This document shows, piece by piece, positions 49,086-61,493 of a stretch of 64,000 nt of DNA (position 1 is the stretch's first letter; the number at the start of each line of letters is the position of its first letter). This stretch comes from Betaproteobacteria bacterium. GTDB taxonomy: Bacteria; Pseudomonadota; Gammaproteobacteria; Burkholderiales; Casimicrobiaceae. The position numbers and the translations under genes are program-made. Under the pieces are notes generated by a model. That model was not told the origin of the DNA. It did not search any database and saw only the letters and a program-made list of their open reading frames with translations. The stretch spans positions 1 to 64,000 of the forward strand of contig WRFN01000011.1 of the NCBI GenBank assembly GCA_009778785.1, written 5' to 3'.

Positions 49086-50356
49086 TGTTTTGGCGCGTGT
49101 GTTATTCGTTGCTCGGCGCGTTGCTTTTGCCGTTGCTGTTGGTTCGCTTGTGGTGGCGCGGTCGAAAAAATCCGGGTTACCGAAAAAACATCGGCGAGCG
49201 TTTCGGGCGTTACACCACGCCGCCATTGCGCAATACACCAAACAACACGATCTGGATTCACGCGGTTTCCGTCGGCGAAACGCGCGCCGCCGCGCCGCTG
49301 ATCGCGTTGCTCGAACAACGCTATCCCGATACGCCCATCGTGTTGACGCACATGACCGCCACCGGTCGTGCCACCGGCGAAGCCTTGTTCGGCAAACGAG
49401 TCACACAGTTATGGCTTCCCTACGATTACCGTTTCGCCGTGCGCGCGTTTCTCGATCACGTTCAACCGAAGTGGGCGCTGTTGATGGAAACCGAAGTGTG
49501 GCCGAATGTGATTGTTGAATGCGCGCGCCGACAGCTTCCCTGTTTTCTGATCAACGCGCGCATGTCGGAGCGCTCCGCCGCGCGTTATGCCTGTTTCGCG
49601 TCCTTCACGCGCCCGCTCTTTGCGGCATTAACCGGCGTTGCCGCGCAAACCGAAAGCGAAGCGCAACGGTTTCGCCAACTCGGCGCGCGCGATGTCGCCA
49701 TCACTGGTAATCTCAAGTTCGATATCGGCGTACCGGAGAACGCGCGGGCGCTGGGTGAAACGCTGCGCTGTCGTTTTGGTCAGCGGCCGATCTGGATCGC
49801 GGCTTCGACGCGCGACGGTGAAGAAGCGTTGTTGCTCGACGCGCTTTCTCGTCAACCCGAAGCGCTGCCGCCGCGAACACTAACCGTGATTGTGCCGCGC
49901 CATCCCGAGCGTTTTGAAACCGTCGCCGAACAGTTGCGCGCGCGCAAGCTGGCGTTCGTCAAACGCAGCGACGAGCGCGACGTGCCGCCGGAAGTTGCCT
50001 TCGTGCTCGGCGATTCGATGGGTGAAATGTTCGCCTACTACATCGCCGCCGACCTCGCTTTCGTCGGCGGCAGCTTGTTGCCGTTCGGCGGGCAAAACTT
50101 GCTGGAACCGTTGGCGGCGGGCATACCGGCATTGATCGGCCAGCATACTTTCAACTTCAAGGCAATCAGCAACACCGCTTGTGAGGTCGGCGCGGTGGCG
50201 CGGGTCAACGACGCCGACGAACTTATCGCCCAAGTCGGCGCGTTATTACGGAATAATGAAACCAGACAAACCATGCGCAATGTCGGTCATCGCTTTTTGG
50301 AAGAACATCGTGGCGCAGCGGAGCGATTGGCTCAGTGGTTGGTAAGGGGCGAGTAG
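49085..50356 (+). CDS. waaA: 3-deoxy-D-manno-octulosonic acid transferase
   Basis: IWIHAVSVGETRAAAPLIALLEQRYPDTPIVLTHMTATGR; VGGSLLPFGGQNLLEPLAAGIP. Confidence 0.95.
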   Translation: MFWRVCYSLLGALLLPLLLVRLWWRGRKNPGYRKNIGERFGRYTTPPLRNTPNNTIWIHAVSVGETRAAAPLIALLEQRYPDTPIVLTHMTATGRATGEALFGKRVTQLWLPYDYRFAVRAFLDHVQPKWALLMETEVWPNVIVECARRQLPCFLINARMSERSAARYACFASFTRPLFAALTGVAAQTESEAQRFRQLGARDVAITGNLKFDIGVPENARALGETLRCRFGQRPIWIAASTRDGEEALLLDALSRQPEALPPRTLTVIVPRHPERFETVAEQLRARKLAFVKRSDERDVPPEVAFVLGDSMGEMFAYYIAADLAFVGGSLLPFGGQNLLEPLAAGIPALIGQHTFNFKAISNTACEVGAVARVNDADELIAQVGALLRNNETRQTMRNVGHRFLEEHRGAAERLAQWLVRGE

Positions 50357-50431
50357 CGCGGATTACGCAAACTACCGCGCTCTTATTGTTTTGAGTTTCG
50401 CCATGACAAGAAAGTGTTGACAAAAACCCCT

Positions 50432-50521
50432 TGGCGGAAGCGGTGAGATTCGAACTCACGAAGGGCGCGAACCCTCGCCGGTTTTCAAGACCGGTGCATT
50501 CAACCACTCTGCCACGCTTCC
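50432..50521 (-). tRNA. tRNA-Ser(TGA)
   Basis: ggaagcgtggcagagtggttgaatgcaccggtcttgaaaaccggc...ggttcgcgcccttcgtgagttcgaatctcaccgcttccgcca; anticodon loop CTTGAAA; encoded CCA. Confidence 0.96.
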
Positions 50522-50743
50522 GGGAAATGACAACCGCAGTACCGTAAAGGCACGGCAGAAGGAGCGCATCGTAGCATGTTTGCGCGGTTTTCTCCAAGAG
50601 GTTGAACTTTACTCGCCCTGAGCCAGTCGAAGGGCAATCCCTTGTCTTTGCTTTGTAAATATCCAGAAATTCGCTCGTGACAACTGCCGTAATCTGGTAC
50701 TCTTATGCGCTGTTGTGATTCTTTTGATTGGAGAAAAGCTCTG

Positions 50744-51448
50744 ATGGAACCCTATTTCCCGACCTCTGTCACCACCCAACCCTCCGACGCTCTGCGTGCG
50801 GAACAGCAAAACCGCGTGTTGCGCAATACTTACGCGCTGTTGGCGCTGTCGCTGTTGCCGACGATCGCCGGCGCCTGGCTCGGCTCGGTATTCAACTTCG
50901 TGTCGTTCTACGTGCGCGCACCCATCTTGACGCCGCTGGTGATGTTCGGCGTGATGATCGGCGCGATGTTCATCGTTTCCCGTTTGCGTAACAGCGCTTG
51001 GGGCATCGTTGCGCTGTTCGCGTTTACTTTTATCGCTGGCTTGGCGACGACGCCGATCCTGACTTACTCGGCTGGATTTCGGAACGGCGGGCAACTGGTA
51101 GCACTGGCAGGCGGGATGACCGCTGCGATTTTCTTCGTGCTGGCTTCCATCGCTTCCGTCGCCAAACGCGATTTTTCGTTCATGGGCAAGTTCCTGTTCG
51201 CCGGATTGATCCTGATCATCATCGCAGGCATTGCTAATTTGTTTTTCGCCGTTCCGGCGTTGACTTTGACGATCTCTTGCGTCGCCGTGCTGATTTTCTC
51301 GGGGTTCATTCTTTACGATGTCAACCAGATCGTGCGCGGCGGTGAAACCAATTACATCATGGCAACGATGCGTTTGTTTCTTGATGTCTGGAACTTGTTC
51401 ATTTCGCTGCTGAACATTTTGCTGATGCTCACCGGGCAACGCGAGTAG
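50744..51448 (+). CDS. Bax inhibitor-1/YccA family membrane protein
   Basis: Seven-TM pattern, SGFILYDVNQIVRGGETNYIMATMRLFLDVWNLFISLLNIL. Confidence 0.93.
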   Translation: MEPYFPTSVTTQPSDALRAEQQNRVLRNTYALLALSLLPTIAGAWLGSVFNFVSFYVRAPILTPLVMFGVMIGAMFIVSRLRNSAWGIVALFAFTFIAGLATTPILTYSAGFRNGGQLVALAGGMTAAIFFVLASIASVAKRDFSFMGKFLFAGLILIIIAGIANLFFAVPALTLTISCVAVLIFSGFILYDVNQIVRGGETNYIMATMRLFLDVWNLFISLLNILLMLTGQRE

Positions 51449-51471
51449 CGCAGTTTCGATTTAAGCAAAAC

Positions 51472-51500
51472 AAAAAACCCGGGGAATCCCCGGGTTTTTT
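51472..51500. terminator. Bidirectional intrinsic terminator between yccA-like gene and groEL
   Basis: AAAAAACCCGGGGAATCCCCGGGTTTTTT. Confidence 0.85.
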
Positions 51501-51561
51501 GTTGACTGCTTTGCTGTTGGAGCTCGTCGTGAATAAGAAATCTTGCGTTGTTCGCGCTCGA

Positions 51562-53226
<1,665 letters not shown>

Positions 53227-53241
53227 TCAGTATAAAAACGG

Positions 53242-53529
53242 TTAGCCGACGATACCGATCACGTCGTCTTCGCGCATGTGCAAATAATCTTTGCCGTCCA
53301 TTTTGAATTCCTGGCCGGAATATTTGCCGAAGAGCACCTTGTCGCCGGCTTTGACGCCCATCGCGATGACTTTTCCGTGGTCATCGGTCTTGCCCGGGCC
53401 GACGGCGACCACTTCACCCATCGAGGGTTTTTCAGTGGCGGTGTCGGGGATGACGATCCCGCCCGCAGTTTTGCGTTCTTCTTCAACGCGCTTTACGATA
53501 ATTCTGTCATGCAAAGGACGAAGTTTCAT
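53242..53529 (-). CDS. groS: Co-chaperonin GroES
   Basis: [35 protein letters not shown]. Confidence 0.98.
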   Translation of the reverse strand: MKLRPLHDRIIVKRVEEERKTAGGIVIPDTATEKPSMGEVVAVGPGKTDDHGKVIAMGVKAGDKVLFGKYSGQEFKMDGKDYLHMREDDVIGIVG

Positions 53530-53626
53530 GTTGGCACTCACTCCTGTGTAAATAGCCTGTAAATAATGTAAGGTTTTGCGAAGCGCCAAAAAATACGGGG
53601 AGGGAGAACACGCCGCCCGCCCGTTA

Positions 53627-53653
53627 TTAGCACTCGCTCGACTTGAGTGCTAA
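53627..53653. promoter_or_regulatory. CIRCE element (HrcA operator) upstream of groES-groEL
   Basis: TTAGCACTC-N9-GAGTGCTAA perfect inverted repeat. Confidence 0.95.
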
Positions 53654-53909
53654 TAATAGGGATGTCGCTAGCGAAAATCAAGGCAAAATCAGCACTTTCC
53701 GCTATTTTTTTGTGTTTATGCAAAAGTCATTATTATGGTTCTTGATAGAATAAAGCCTCATCGAAAGAGGCTTTCCATGCCAACGACGATCAAACCCAAA
53801 AAAATCAAATTCACCACCCAAGCCGAAAATCATTCGAGACCTGCGAATCTGCGCGGCGGCTGACGATCAAAAGAAAACGCCCAGCCGATGAAGGCAGGGC
53901 GTTGAAACT

Positions 53910-53985
<76 letters not shown>

Positions 53986-54087
53986 CAAGGGCGCGCCGGG
54001 CAAATCATTTTTGCCATGCGCATCCGTAACTTTTAATTATAGCATGCTTTGCGGCCTCTCTAAAACCGGGCTGCGGTACAATTTGCC

Positions 54088-54711
54088 ATGCTCGATTCCG
54101 TCGCTCCCTTGATTTATCTCGCGTCGCAAAGCCCGCGTCGGCAGGCTTTGTTGACACAGATCGGCATAGCCTTCAAGGTGCTCACGCTCGGCGAGAACGT
54201 CATCGCCGAGGTGCCGCGACCGGGCGAAGCGCCCCTCGCTTATGTTCGGCGAATGGCGCGCGCCAAGGCGATCGTCGGGATGCGACATTTGCGCCGACAA
54301 CCGTTGCCGATGCGCGCCGTGCTGGGGGCGGATACGGAGGTGGTTTTGGCCGACCGCATTTTCGGCAAGCCGCGCGACCGACAGGACGCCGCTGCCATGT
54401 TGCAAGCGCTTTCGGGCAAAACGCATGAGGTCATCAGCGCCGTGGCGCTCTGCCTTCCGCTCCGCAAGGGAAGTGCCTTGCGGGTGATGGAGCGCGTCGC
54501 GGTGTCGCGAGTGACGTTCAAATCGCTGCGCGATGAGGAGATCGCGCGTTATCTCGACAGCGGCGAACCGTTCGGCAAAGCCGGGGCTTACGCGATTCAG
54601 GGACGCGCCGGCGCATTCGTGACGCATCTCGACGGCAGCTATTCGGGCGTGGTCGGACTGCCGTTGTTTGAAACGGCGCAGTTGCTCGAAGGTTTGAATT
54701 TTTCCGCCTGA
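54088..54711 (+). CDS. maf: Maf-like nucleoside triphosphate pyrophosphatase
   Basis: IYLASQSPRRQALLTQIGIAFKVL; GADTEVV; YAIQGRAGAFVTHLDGSYSGVVGLPLFET. Confidence 0.95.
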   Translation: MLDSVAPLIYLASQSPRRQALLTQIGIAFKVLTLGENVIAEVPRPGEAPLAYVRRMARAKAIVGMRHLRRQPLPMRAVLGADTEVVLADRIFGKPRDRQDAAAMLQALSGKTHEVISAVALCLPLRKGSALRVMERVAVSRVTFKSLRDEEIARYLDSGEPFGKAGAYAIQGRAGAFVTHLDGSYSGVVGLPLFETAQLLEGLNFSA

Positions 54712-54768
54712 TTTTGTACCTCCCGTGCTTGAATCTTTTCTATTCCGCCCGTATCCTGTCGCTTTCCG

Positions 54769-56241
54769 TTGAAAGCTTATCCGATGCCCCGCGAAATTCT
54801 GGTTAACGTCACGCCGCAGGAAACGCGAGTTGCCGTGCTTGAGCAAGGCATCGTCGAGGAGTTGTACGTCGAGCGCACGCACACCCACGGATTTGTCGGC
54901 AACATCTACCTCGGCAAAGTCGTGCGCGTGTTGCCGGGAATGCAAAGCGCTTTCGTCGATATCGGTCTGGAACGCGCCGCCTTTCTGCACGTTGCCGACA
55001 TCTACGAGAATCGCGTCAAATATGAGGACGATCCCCGCCCGATCGAGCGACTGTTGCACGAAGGCCAGTCGCTGATGGTGCAAGTCATCAAAGACCCAAT
55101 CGGCGCCAAGGGCGCGCGCCTGTCAACACAAGTCAGCCTCGCCGGGCGCCTTCTGGTGTTTCTGCCGCTGGATGCGCACATCGGTATTTCGCAGCGCATC
55201 GAAGACGAGGGCGAACGCGAAACACTGCGCGTGCGTCTGCAAGCGTTGCTGCCGGAAGAGCCGCAAGGCGGGTTCATCATTCGCACGATGGCGGAAATGG
55301 CGACCGAGCACGAGCTGAAAACCGACATCGAATACCTGACGCGCTTGTGGCAAAAAGTGTCGCAGCGCGCCCGCGAACTTTCCGCGCCCGCCCTGCTGTA
55401 TCAGGATTTGTTGTTATCGCAACGGATGCTGCGCGACATCGCATCGGAAGATACGACCACGATTTACGTCGATGACCCTTCGGCGCTGACCGCGATGCAG
55501 GCATTCTCGCAAAATTACACGACGGGGATGACCGAGAAATTGCAGTGGTACATCAGCGAGCGGGCGTTGTTCGACCGTTACGGCGTCGAAGACGAGCTGA
55601 ACAAAGCGCTCTCACGTCGCGTAGATTTGAAGTCGGGCGGTTATTTGATTTTCGATCAAACCGAAGCGCTGACCAGCATCGATGTCAATACCGGCGCGTT
55701 TGTCGATGGCCGCAACTTTGAAGACACCGTGTTCAAAACCAATCTCGAAGCAGCGCACGCCATCGCCCGCCAACTGCGCCTGCGCAACCTCGGCGGCATC
55801 ATCATCATCGACTTCATCGACATGGAGCGCGCCGAACACCGCGACGCCGTTCTCGAAGAATTGAATCGCGCGCTGGAAAAAGACCGCACCCGATTGAGCG
55901 TCAACGGCTTCACCCGTTTGGGACTGATCGAGATGACGCGCAAACGAACCCGTGAATCGCTGGCGCAGATGTTGTGCGAACCGTGCCCGACTTGCTTGGG
56001 GCGCGGCCAAATGAAAACCGCGCAAACCGTGTGCCACGAAGTGCTCCGCGAAATTCAACGCGAAGCGCGACAGTACAGCGCGCGCGAATTTCGCATTCTG
56101 GCGTCGCAATCGGTGATTGATTGTTTTCTCGACGAAGAATCGCAAAGTCTGGTATGGCTCGCCGACCTGATCGGCAAACCCATTTCACTGCAAGTTGAAA
56201 CGCTTTACACGCAAGAGCAGTACGATATCGTGATCGTTTAA
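54769..56241 (+). CDS. rng: Ribonuclease G
   Basis: MPREILVNVTPQETRVAVLEQGIVEELYVERTHTHGFVGNIYLGKVVRVLPGMQSAFVDIG (start may be the internal MPRE); C-terminal CEPCPTCLGRG. Confidence 0.96.
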   Translation: MKAYPMPREILVNVTPQETRVAVLEQGIVEELYVERTHTHGFVGNIYLGKVVRVLPGMQSAFVDIGLERAAFLHVADIYENRVKYEDDPRPIERLLHEGQSLMVQVIKDPIGAKGARLSTQVSLAGRLLVFLPLDAHIGISQRIEDEGERETLRVRLQALLPEEPQGGFIIRTMAEMATEHELKTDIEYLTRLWQKVSQRARELSAPALLYQDLLLSQRMLRDIASEDTTTIYVDDPSALTAMQAFSQNYTTGMTEKLQWYISERALFDRYGVEDELNKALSRRVDLKSGGYLIFDQTEALTSIDVNTGAFVDGRNFEDTVFKTNLEAAHAIARQLRLRNLGGIIIIDFIDMERAEHRDAVLEELNRALEKDRTRLSVNGFTRLGLIEMTRKRTRESLAQMLCEPCPTCLGRGQMKTAQTVCHEVLREIQREARQYSAREFRILASQSVIDCFLDEESQSLVWLADLIGKPISLQVETLYTQEQYDIVIV

Positions 56242-56257
56242 CCGTGGCGCCAACTTC

Positions 56258-56602
56258 ATGAAACGCATCATCAACGCTTTTCTCTATTCCCTGCAAGGGC
56301 TGGCTGCCGCCTGGCGCGACGAAGCGGCGTTTCGGCAAGTCGCGTTGTTGGCGATCATCGGCATTGTCGCCGCCTGCTTTTTGCCGTTGAGCGCCATCGC
56401 GCGCGTCTTGCTGATTGGCGCGCACGGTTTGACGCTGGTCGTCGAACTGCTCAACACCGCCATCGAAGCGGCGATCGATCGCATCGGCGAAGAACGTCAT
56501 CCGCTTTCCAAAAAAGCCAAGGATTGCGGCAGCGCGACGCAAATGGTCATGCTGATCTTGCTTATCGCGCTGTGGGTGACGGCGTTGTGTGGCGGGATTT
56601 GA
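56258..56602 (+). CDS. dgkA: Diacylglycerol kinase
   Basis: AAWRDEAAFRQVALLAIIGIVAACFLP; VVELLNTAIEAAIDRI. Confidence 0.95.
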   Translation: MKRIINAFLYSLQGLAAAWRDEAAFRQVALLAIIGIVAACFLPLSAIARVLLIGAHGLTLVVELLNTAIEAAIDRIGEERHPLSKKAKDCGSATQMVMLILLIALWVTALCGGI

Positions 56603-56690
56603 GTCTGGATAAACTTCTCTCTCGATAAGAGAACATCACAACTCCCACCCGCTTTGCGGCCTCCCTCTTTCAAAAGAGGCTTTCAAACTG

Positions 56691-58583
56691 CTACCGATGC
56701 TCGCTGTGATGCAGCGCCACCACTTTCTCCCGTAAATCTCTTGACTCCAGATTCTCCGGCGTCACCACCGGTCCTGCTTGTATTGTAATTTTGGAGAAAA
56801 TACCTCGCAGCTTCCGCATGGCGCGCCCGTTGTGCGAACGCGAAAAGAAACTTCCCCACATGCCGTGCAGCGCCATCGGCACCACCGGAACCGGCGTCTC
56901 CCGCACCATGCGGGAGATACCCGGAAGAAATTTCCCGATTTCGCCGTTTGGCGTCAACCGACCTTCGGGAAAAATGCCGATCACTTCGCCGTCGCGCAGC
57001 GCTTGCGCGGCGAGGATGAACGCTTGTTCTTTGAGCGCGTCGCTCTCTTTGCGCGTCGCCACGGGAATGGTGCGATTCAATTTGAACAGCCAATGCAGCC
57101 CCGGCGTTTGATAAATGTGATGGTCGATGAAAAAGCGGATCGGGCGGCGAACAACGCCTGCCAGAATCACCGAGTCGGCGTAGGTGACGTGGTTACACAC
57201 CAGAATGCAGCCGCCGGTTTCGGGAATGTTTTCCAACCCTTTGGTGCGCACGCGATAAAACGTATGAGTCAGCAACCAGCCGAGACAACGCAGAACGTGT
57301 TGCGGCGCCGCGCTGAAAGCAGCCACGGCCACGAACAAGGTCAACGCTGCCGTCACCATGAAGATTTGCGGAATCGTCAACTTCAACGCGAGCAAGCCGA
57401 TGGCGCCCAACGCCGCCAGCACCATCAGAAACGCGTTCAAAATGTTGTTGGCAGCGATGATGCGCGAGCGCCGCTCGGGGTCGGAGCGAACTTGAATCAG
57501 TACATAGAGCGGAACGGTGTACAAGCCGCCGCAAACGCCCATCGCGATCAAATCGAAAGTGATGCGCCAATGCGCGCGGTTGTCGAAGTAAGCCGCGACG
57601 CCGTTTTGCGTTTCGCTGTGCAGCGACCACGAAATAAAACCGACATCGAAAGCAAAAATCGCCAGCCCCGCCGCGCCGAAGAAAATCAGCGCCGGCTCGA
57701 CCCGCCCACCGGAAAGTCTCTCGCACAACAACGCGCCGATACCCAAACCGATGGAGAAGAAGGCGAGAAGCATCGTCGCCACATGTTCGCTGCCGCCGAG
57801 GATATCTCTCGTGAAGTTGGGAAACAGCGACAGAAAAATGGCGCCGTAAAACCAGAACCACGAAATGCCCAGCATACCCAGCCAGACGACGCGCGTTTTT
57901 CGCGCGGCGTTGATGTTGCGCCAGGTTTCGGTAAACGGATTCCAGTTGATGCGCAATTCCGGCGCTGCCGCCGGCGTCAGCGGAATGGCGCGACTCGTCA
58001 GATAACCAACGAAACCGATCAGCACGCACGCTGCGCCGGAAATGATCGGGCCGTGCGGTTCGATGGCAACCAGCAAGCCGCCGGCAATCGTTCCCAACAG
58101 AATCGCCACGAAAGAGGCGCTCTCTACCAGCCCGTTGCCGCCGACCAATTCTTCTTCGCGCAAATGCTGCGGCAGGATCGCGTATTTGACCGGCCCGAAC
58201 AAGGTCGAATGCAGTCCCATTAAAAACAGCGCGACAAACAGAACCGTCACGTTGCCCAGCCAAAAACCGACGGCGCCCAACACCATGATCGCGGTTTCCA
58301 GCAGTTTCAGAAAACGGATCAGCCGCGATTTCTCGAATTTGTCGGCGATCTGGCCGGCGGTTGCCGAGAACAACATGAACGGCAGGATGAACACTCCCAT
58401 CGCCGCGTTGGTCAACATCGCGCTCGACAATCCGCCTATGCTGCCGATCTGATAAACGATAAACAACGCCATCGCGGTTTTGAAAACGTTGTCGTTGCCG
58501 GCGCCCAGAAACTGGGTCCAGAAAAAGGGGGCAAACCGCCGTTCGCGCAGCAGCCGGAATTGATGAGGAGGCGAAGTGCTCAC
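56691..58583 (-). CDS. MFS transporter fused to 1-acylglycerol-3-phosphate O-acyltransferase (PlsC) domain
   Basis: N-terminal LplT/MFS-like TM region; C-terminal CNHVTYADS (HX4D) and FPEGRLTPNG. Confidence 0.9.
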   Translation of the reverse strand: MSTSPPHQFRLLRERRFAPFFWTQFLGAGNDNVFKTAMALFIVYQIGSIGGLSSAMLTNAAMGVFILPFMLFSATAGQIADKFEKSRLIRFLKLLETAIMVLGAVGFWLGNVTVLFVALFLMGLHSTLFGPVKYAILPQHLREEELVGGNGLVESASFVAILLGTIAGGLLVAIEPHGPIISGAACVLIGFVGYLTSRAIPLTPAAAPELRINWNPFTETWRNINAARKTRVVWLGMLGISWFWFYGAIFLSLFPNFTRDILGGSEHVATMLLAFFSIGLGIGALLCERLSGGRVEPALIFFGAAGLAIFAFDVGFISWSLHSETQNGVAAYFDNRAHWRITFDLIAMGVCGGLYTVPLYVLIQVRSDPERRSRIIAANNILNAFLMVLAALGAIGLLALKLTIPQIFMVTAALTLFVAVAAFSAAPQHVLRCLGWLLTHTFYRVRTKGLENIPETGGCILVCNHVTYADSVILAGVVRRPIRFFIDHHIYQTPGLHWLFKLNRTIPVATRKESDALKEQAFILAAQALRDGEVIGIFPEGRLTPNGEIGKFLPGISRMVRETPVPVVPMALHGMWGSFFSRSHNGRAMRKLRGIFSKITIQAGPVVTPENLESRDLREKVVALHHSEHR

Positions 58584-58878
58584 AATGAATCAAAAGAACG
58601 CAATGGGTTGCATCATGAGAGCTTGACGCCGTTGCGTCAAGTGTTTTGGGAGAAGCGCCCGCCAAAACGCCGTCGCAGATGCCGTAGGGGCGGATTTCTG
58701 CCGTTCGTTCTACGCCCTTGACGCACTGTCCAGTAAATTTTCGATGAATTCGGCGACTTGTTTCATATCAAGCCTGTGCGAACAACCGAATCATTTCCTC
58801 TGATGGCCGATCAACATCCGCCTCAAACACATCAATGATCAATCTGTCGTCGATCATTGATCGCTCTCCCCTCGCCCG

Positions 58879-59790
58879 TCACGTCTTCAACCGCAACAAC
58901 CGCTGCTTTATCAGCCGCCACGTTTCCGGCACGCCGATCAACGCCAGCGCCAGCAGGATCAGCACCATGCCACTTCCTTCCGCGTTGTCGGGTTTTTCGT
59001 TCAGCAGCCACCACGCCCACAACACGCTCAGCACCGGAATCATCAAGGTTGAAAGTCCGGCAACGCCCGCCGGCAACGCGCGCAAGATGAACAACCACAA
59101 GGCCCAGCATAGCGCTGTCGCCAGCACGGCGTTGAAACCCAGCGCGGCCAGCATGGTCGGCGACCAGATGATGGGCGTTTTGTGAGTGGCGACGGCCAGC
59201 ACCGACAACACGGTGGCGCCGATAGTCATCTGCCACGCCACCAGACTCAGCAGGTCAACGGCTTGATAGCGAAACGCCCGTTTCGCCACGATGGAGGACG
59301 CCGCCCACGACGCGCCCGAAGCCACCGCCAGGAACGAACTCAGCAACGTCCCCTGCCATTGCCACGGCTGGATGACCAGCAGCAATCCCAGCGCCCCCAT
59401 TGCGATAGCAACGTATTGAAGCACGCGCTGTTTTTCGTTCAGAAACAACGCGGCGAACAAGATCGTCCAGAAGGGCATCGTATAGACGAGCACTGCGGTT
59501 TTCCCGGCCCCTCCCGCCGACAACGCCAACTGCGACAGCCCGGTCATCCCGACGGTTTGCAATAATCCGATCAGCAACACCGGTCGCCACGGCGGTGGTT
59601 TCAGCGAACGCCCCGATAACGGCAACAGAATCAGCAACAACAACGCGCCAAGCGCGCAACGCAGCGCCGCGAAGTCGAGCGCGCCGACGTAGAGCAGCAC
59701 CGATTTTGTCACGACCCAGTTGTAGCTCCAGATCATGGTCAGCACGATCAGCGCTAAAACGGCAAGCCCCTGAGCTTTGGAATTTGGCAT
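58879..59790 (-). CDS. EamA/DMT family transporter
   Basis: Ten-TM pattern with two EamA-like repeats, TMIWSYNWVVTKSVLLYVGALDFAALRCALGALLLLILL. Confidence 0.9.
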   Translation of the reverse strand: MPNSKAQGLAVLALIVLTMIWSYNWVVTKSVLLYVGALDFAALRCALGALLLLILLPLSGRSLKPPPWRPVLLIGLLQTVGMTGLSQLALSAGGAGKTAVLVYTMPFWTILFAALFLNEKQRVLQYVAIAMGALGLLLVIQPWQWQGTLLSSFLAVASGASWAASSIVAKRAFRYQAVDLLSLVAWQMTIGATVLSVLAVATHKTPIIWSPTMLAALGFNAVLATALCWALWLFILRALPAGVAGLSTLMIPVLSVLWAWWLLNEKPDNAEGSGMVLILLALALIGVPETWRLIKQRLLRLKT

Positions 59791-59870
59791 CGGTGAAAGA
59801 CAGCGCAGAAGTTTCGGAAAGGTGAGGCCTGAACATTCTACCCTCTCTCCCGCAGGGGAAGATAGAACTC

Positions 59871-59905
59871 AAAAAAATGGCCTCCGCTGCCGGAGGCCAT
59901 TTTTT
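59871..59905. terminator. Intrinsic terminator between icd and EamA gene
   Basis: AAAAAAATGGCCTCCGCTGCCGGAGGCCATTTTTT. Confidence 0.8.
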
Positions 59906-59926
59906 GCGTTTCAACTTGCTTCCGAC

Positions 59927-61180
59927 TTACATTCGCTCGATCATCGCCTTTCCGAATCCCGAGCAGGAAACTTGATTGGCGCCTTCCATCAGCCGCGCGA
60001 AATCGTAAGTCACTTGTTTCGCCTGAATCGCTTTTTCCATCGACGAGATGATGAGATCGGCCGCTTCGACCCAACCCATGTGACGCAACATCATTTCCGC
60101 CGAAAGAATGATCGAACCGGGGTTGACGTAATCTTTACCGGCATACTTCGGCGCGGTGCCGTGCGTGGCTTCAAACATCGCCACCGAGTCCGACAGGTTG
60201 GCGCCCGGCGCGATACCGATGCCGCCAACTTGCGCCGCCAGCGCGTCGGAAATGTAATCGCCGTTCAGATTCAGCGTTGCGATCACGCTGTATTCGGCGG
60301 GACGCAGCAGAATTTGTTGCAGGAAGGCGTCGGCAATCACGTCTTTGATCACGATATCTTTGCCGGTCTTCGGATTCGTGACCCGACACCACGGGCCGTC
60401 ATCGATCAACTGCGCGTCGAATTCTTTTTGCGCCAGCCCGTAACCCCAATCGCGGAACGCGCCTTCGGTGAACTTCATGATGTTGCCTTTGTGCACAAAA
60501 GTCACCGACGGTTTGTTGTTGTCGATAGCGTATTGAATCGCTTTGCGCACCAGCCGCTCGGTGCCTTCGCGCGACACCGGCTTGACGCCGATCCCGGAGG
60601 TTTCCGGAAAACGAATTTTCTTGACGCCCATTTCCTTCTGGAAAAAGTCGATGACTTTCTTCGCTTGCGGCGTGCCTTCTTGCCACTCAATGCCCGCGTA
60701 GATGTCTTCCGAGTTTTCGCGGAAGATCACCATGTCGGTTTTTTCGGGCGCTTTGACCGGCGACGGCACGCCTTTGAAGTAACGCACCGGCCGTAAGCAA
60801 ACATACAAATCCAACTCTTGCCGCAGCGCCACGTTGAGCGAGCGGATGCCGCCGCCGACCGGCGTGGTCAACGGTCCTTTGATCGAAACAACGTATTCTT
60901 TCAACGCATGCAGCGTTTCATCCGGCAACCAGGTATCTTTATCGTAAACGTGGGTCGCTTTTTCGCCGGAGTAAATCTCCATCCAACTGATCTTGCGTTT
61001 GCCGCCATAGGCTTTGTTGACCGCCGCATCCACGACCTGAATCATGACCGGTGAAATATCGACACCGATACCGTCGCCTTCAATGTAAGGGATGATCGGA
61101 TGATCGCTGATGTTGAGAGTGAAATCGGCGTTGACGGTAATCTTGTCGCCAGCCGGGATTTTGATGTGCTGGTACTTCAT
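59927..61180 (-). CDS. icd: NADP-dependent isocitrate dehydrogenase
   Basis: [61 protein letters not shown]-type motif; [23 protein letters not shown]-type motif. Confidence 0.97.
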   Translation of the reverse strand: MKYQHIKIPAGDKITVNADFTLNISDHPIIPYIEGDGIGVDISPVMIQVVDAAVNKAYGGKRKISWMEIYSGEKATHVYDKDTWLPDETLHALKEYVVSIKGPLTTPVGGGIRSLNVALRQELDLYVCLRPVRYFKGVPSPVKAPEKTDMVIFRENSEDIYAGIEWQEGTPQAKKVIDFFQKEMGVKKIRFPETSGIGVKPVSREGTERLVRKAIQYAIDNNKPSVTFVHKGNIMKFTEGAFRDWGYGLAQKEFDAQLIDDGPWCRVTNPKTGKDIVIKDVIADAFLQQILLRPAEYSVIATLNLNGDYISDALAAQVGGIGIAPGANLSDSVAMFEATHGTAPKYAGKDYVNPGSIILSAEMMLRHMGWVEAADLIISSMEKAIQAKQVTYDFARLMEGANQVSCSGFGKAMIERM

Positions 61181-61493
61181 AGAAACTCCTTTTGAGAGGA
61201 TGGTCATGCAAGTCAAACAAGAAGCGCCCGAAGATCAATCACAGGGCGCGCGACAGATAAACTGTAATCATGCACCATGAGCGACGCTCGCGCAAGTCTG
61301 AATTAGCACCACTTTCAATGTGGTTGTTGGCGCGCGTTGCCCTGTTTTTGATTGACGACATTGAAGAATCTTGCGATCCGGTAGAGTATGACTCAGTGCC
61401 TCCTTAGCGGCGATGCCCCCTCCAACGCCATTCCCTGCGAGCAGGTGCCTCAATTTTCCAATATGCCGTTCTGGGTTAAAATAAGCGCCCCCA

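Noticed and set aside
56778-58223. 481-aa plus-strand ORF opposite the MFS-PlsC fusion
   Set aside because: Antisense shadow with no recognisable domain.
56691-58583. MFS-PlsC fusion as a novel architecture
   Set aside because: This fusion is, to my knowledge, a recurrent arrangement in proteobacteria; it is kept as a feature only.
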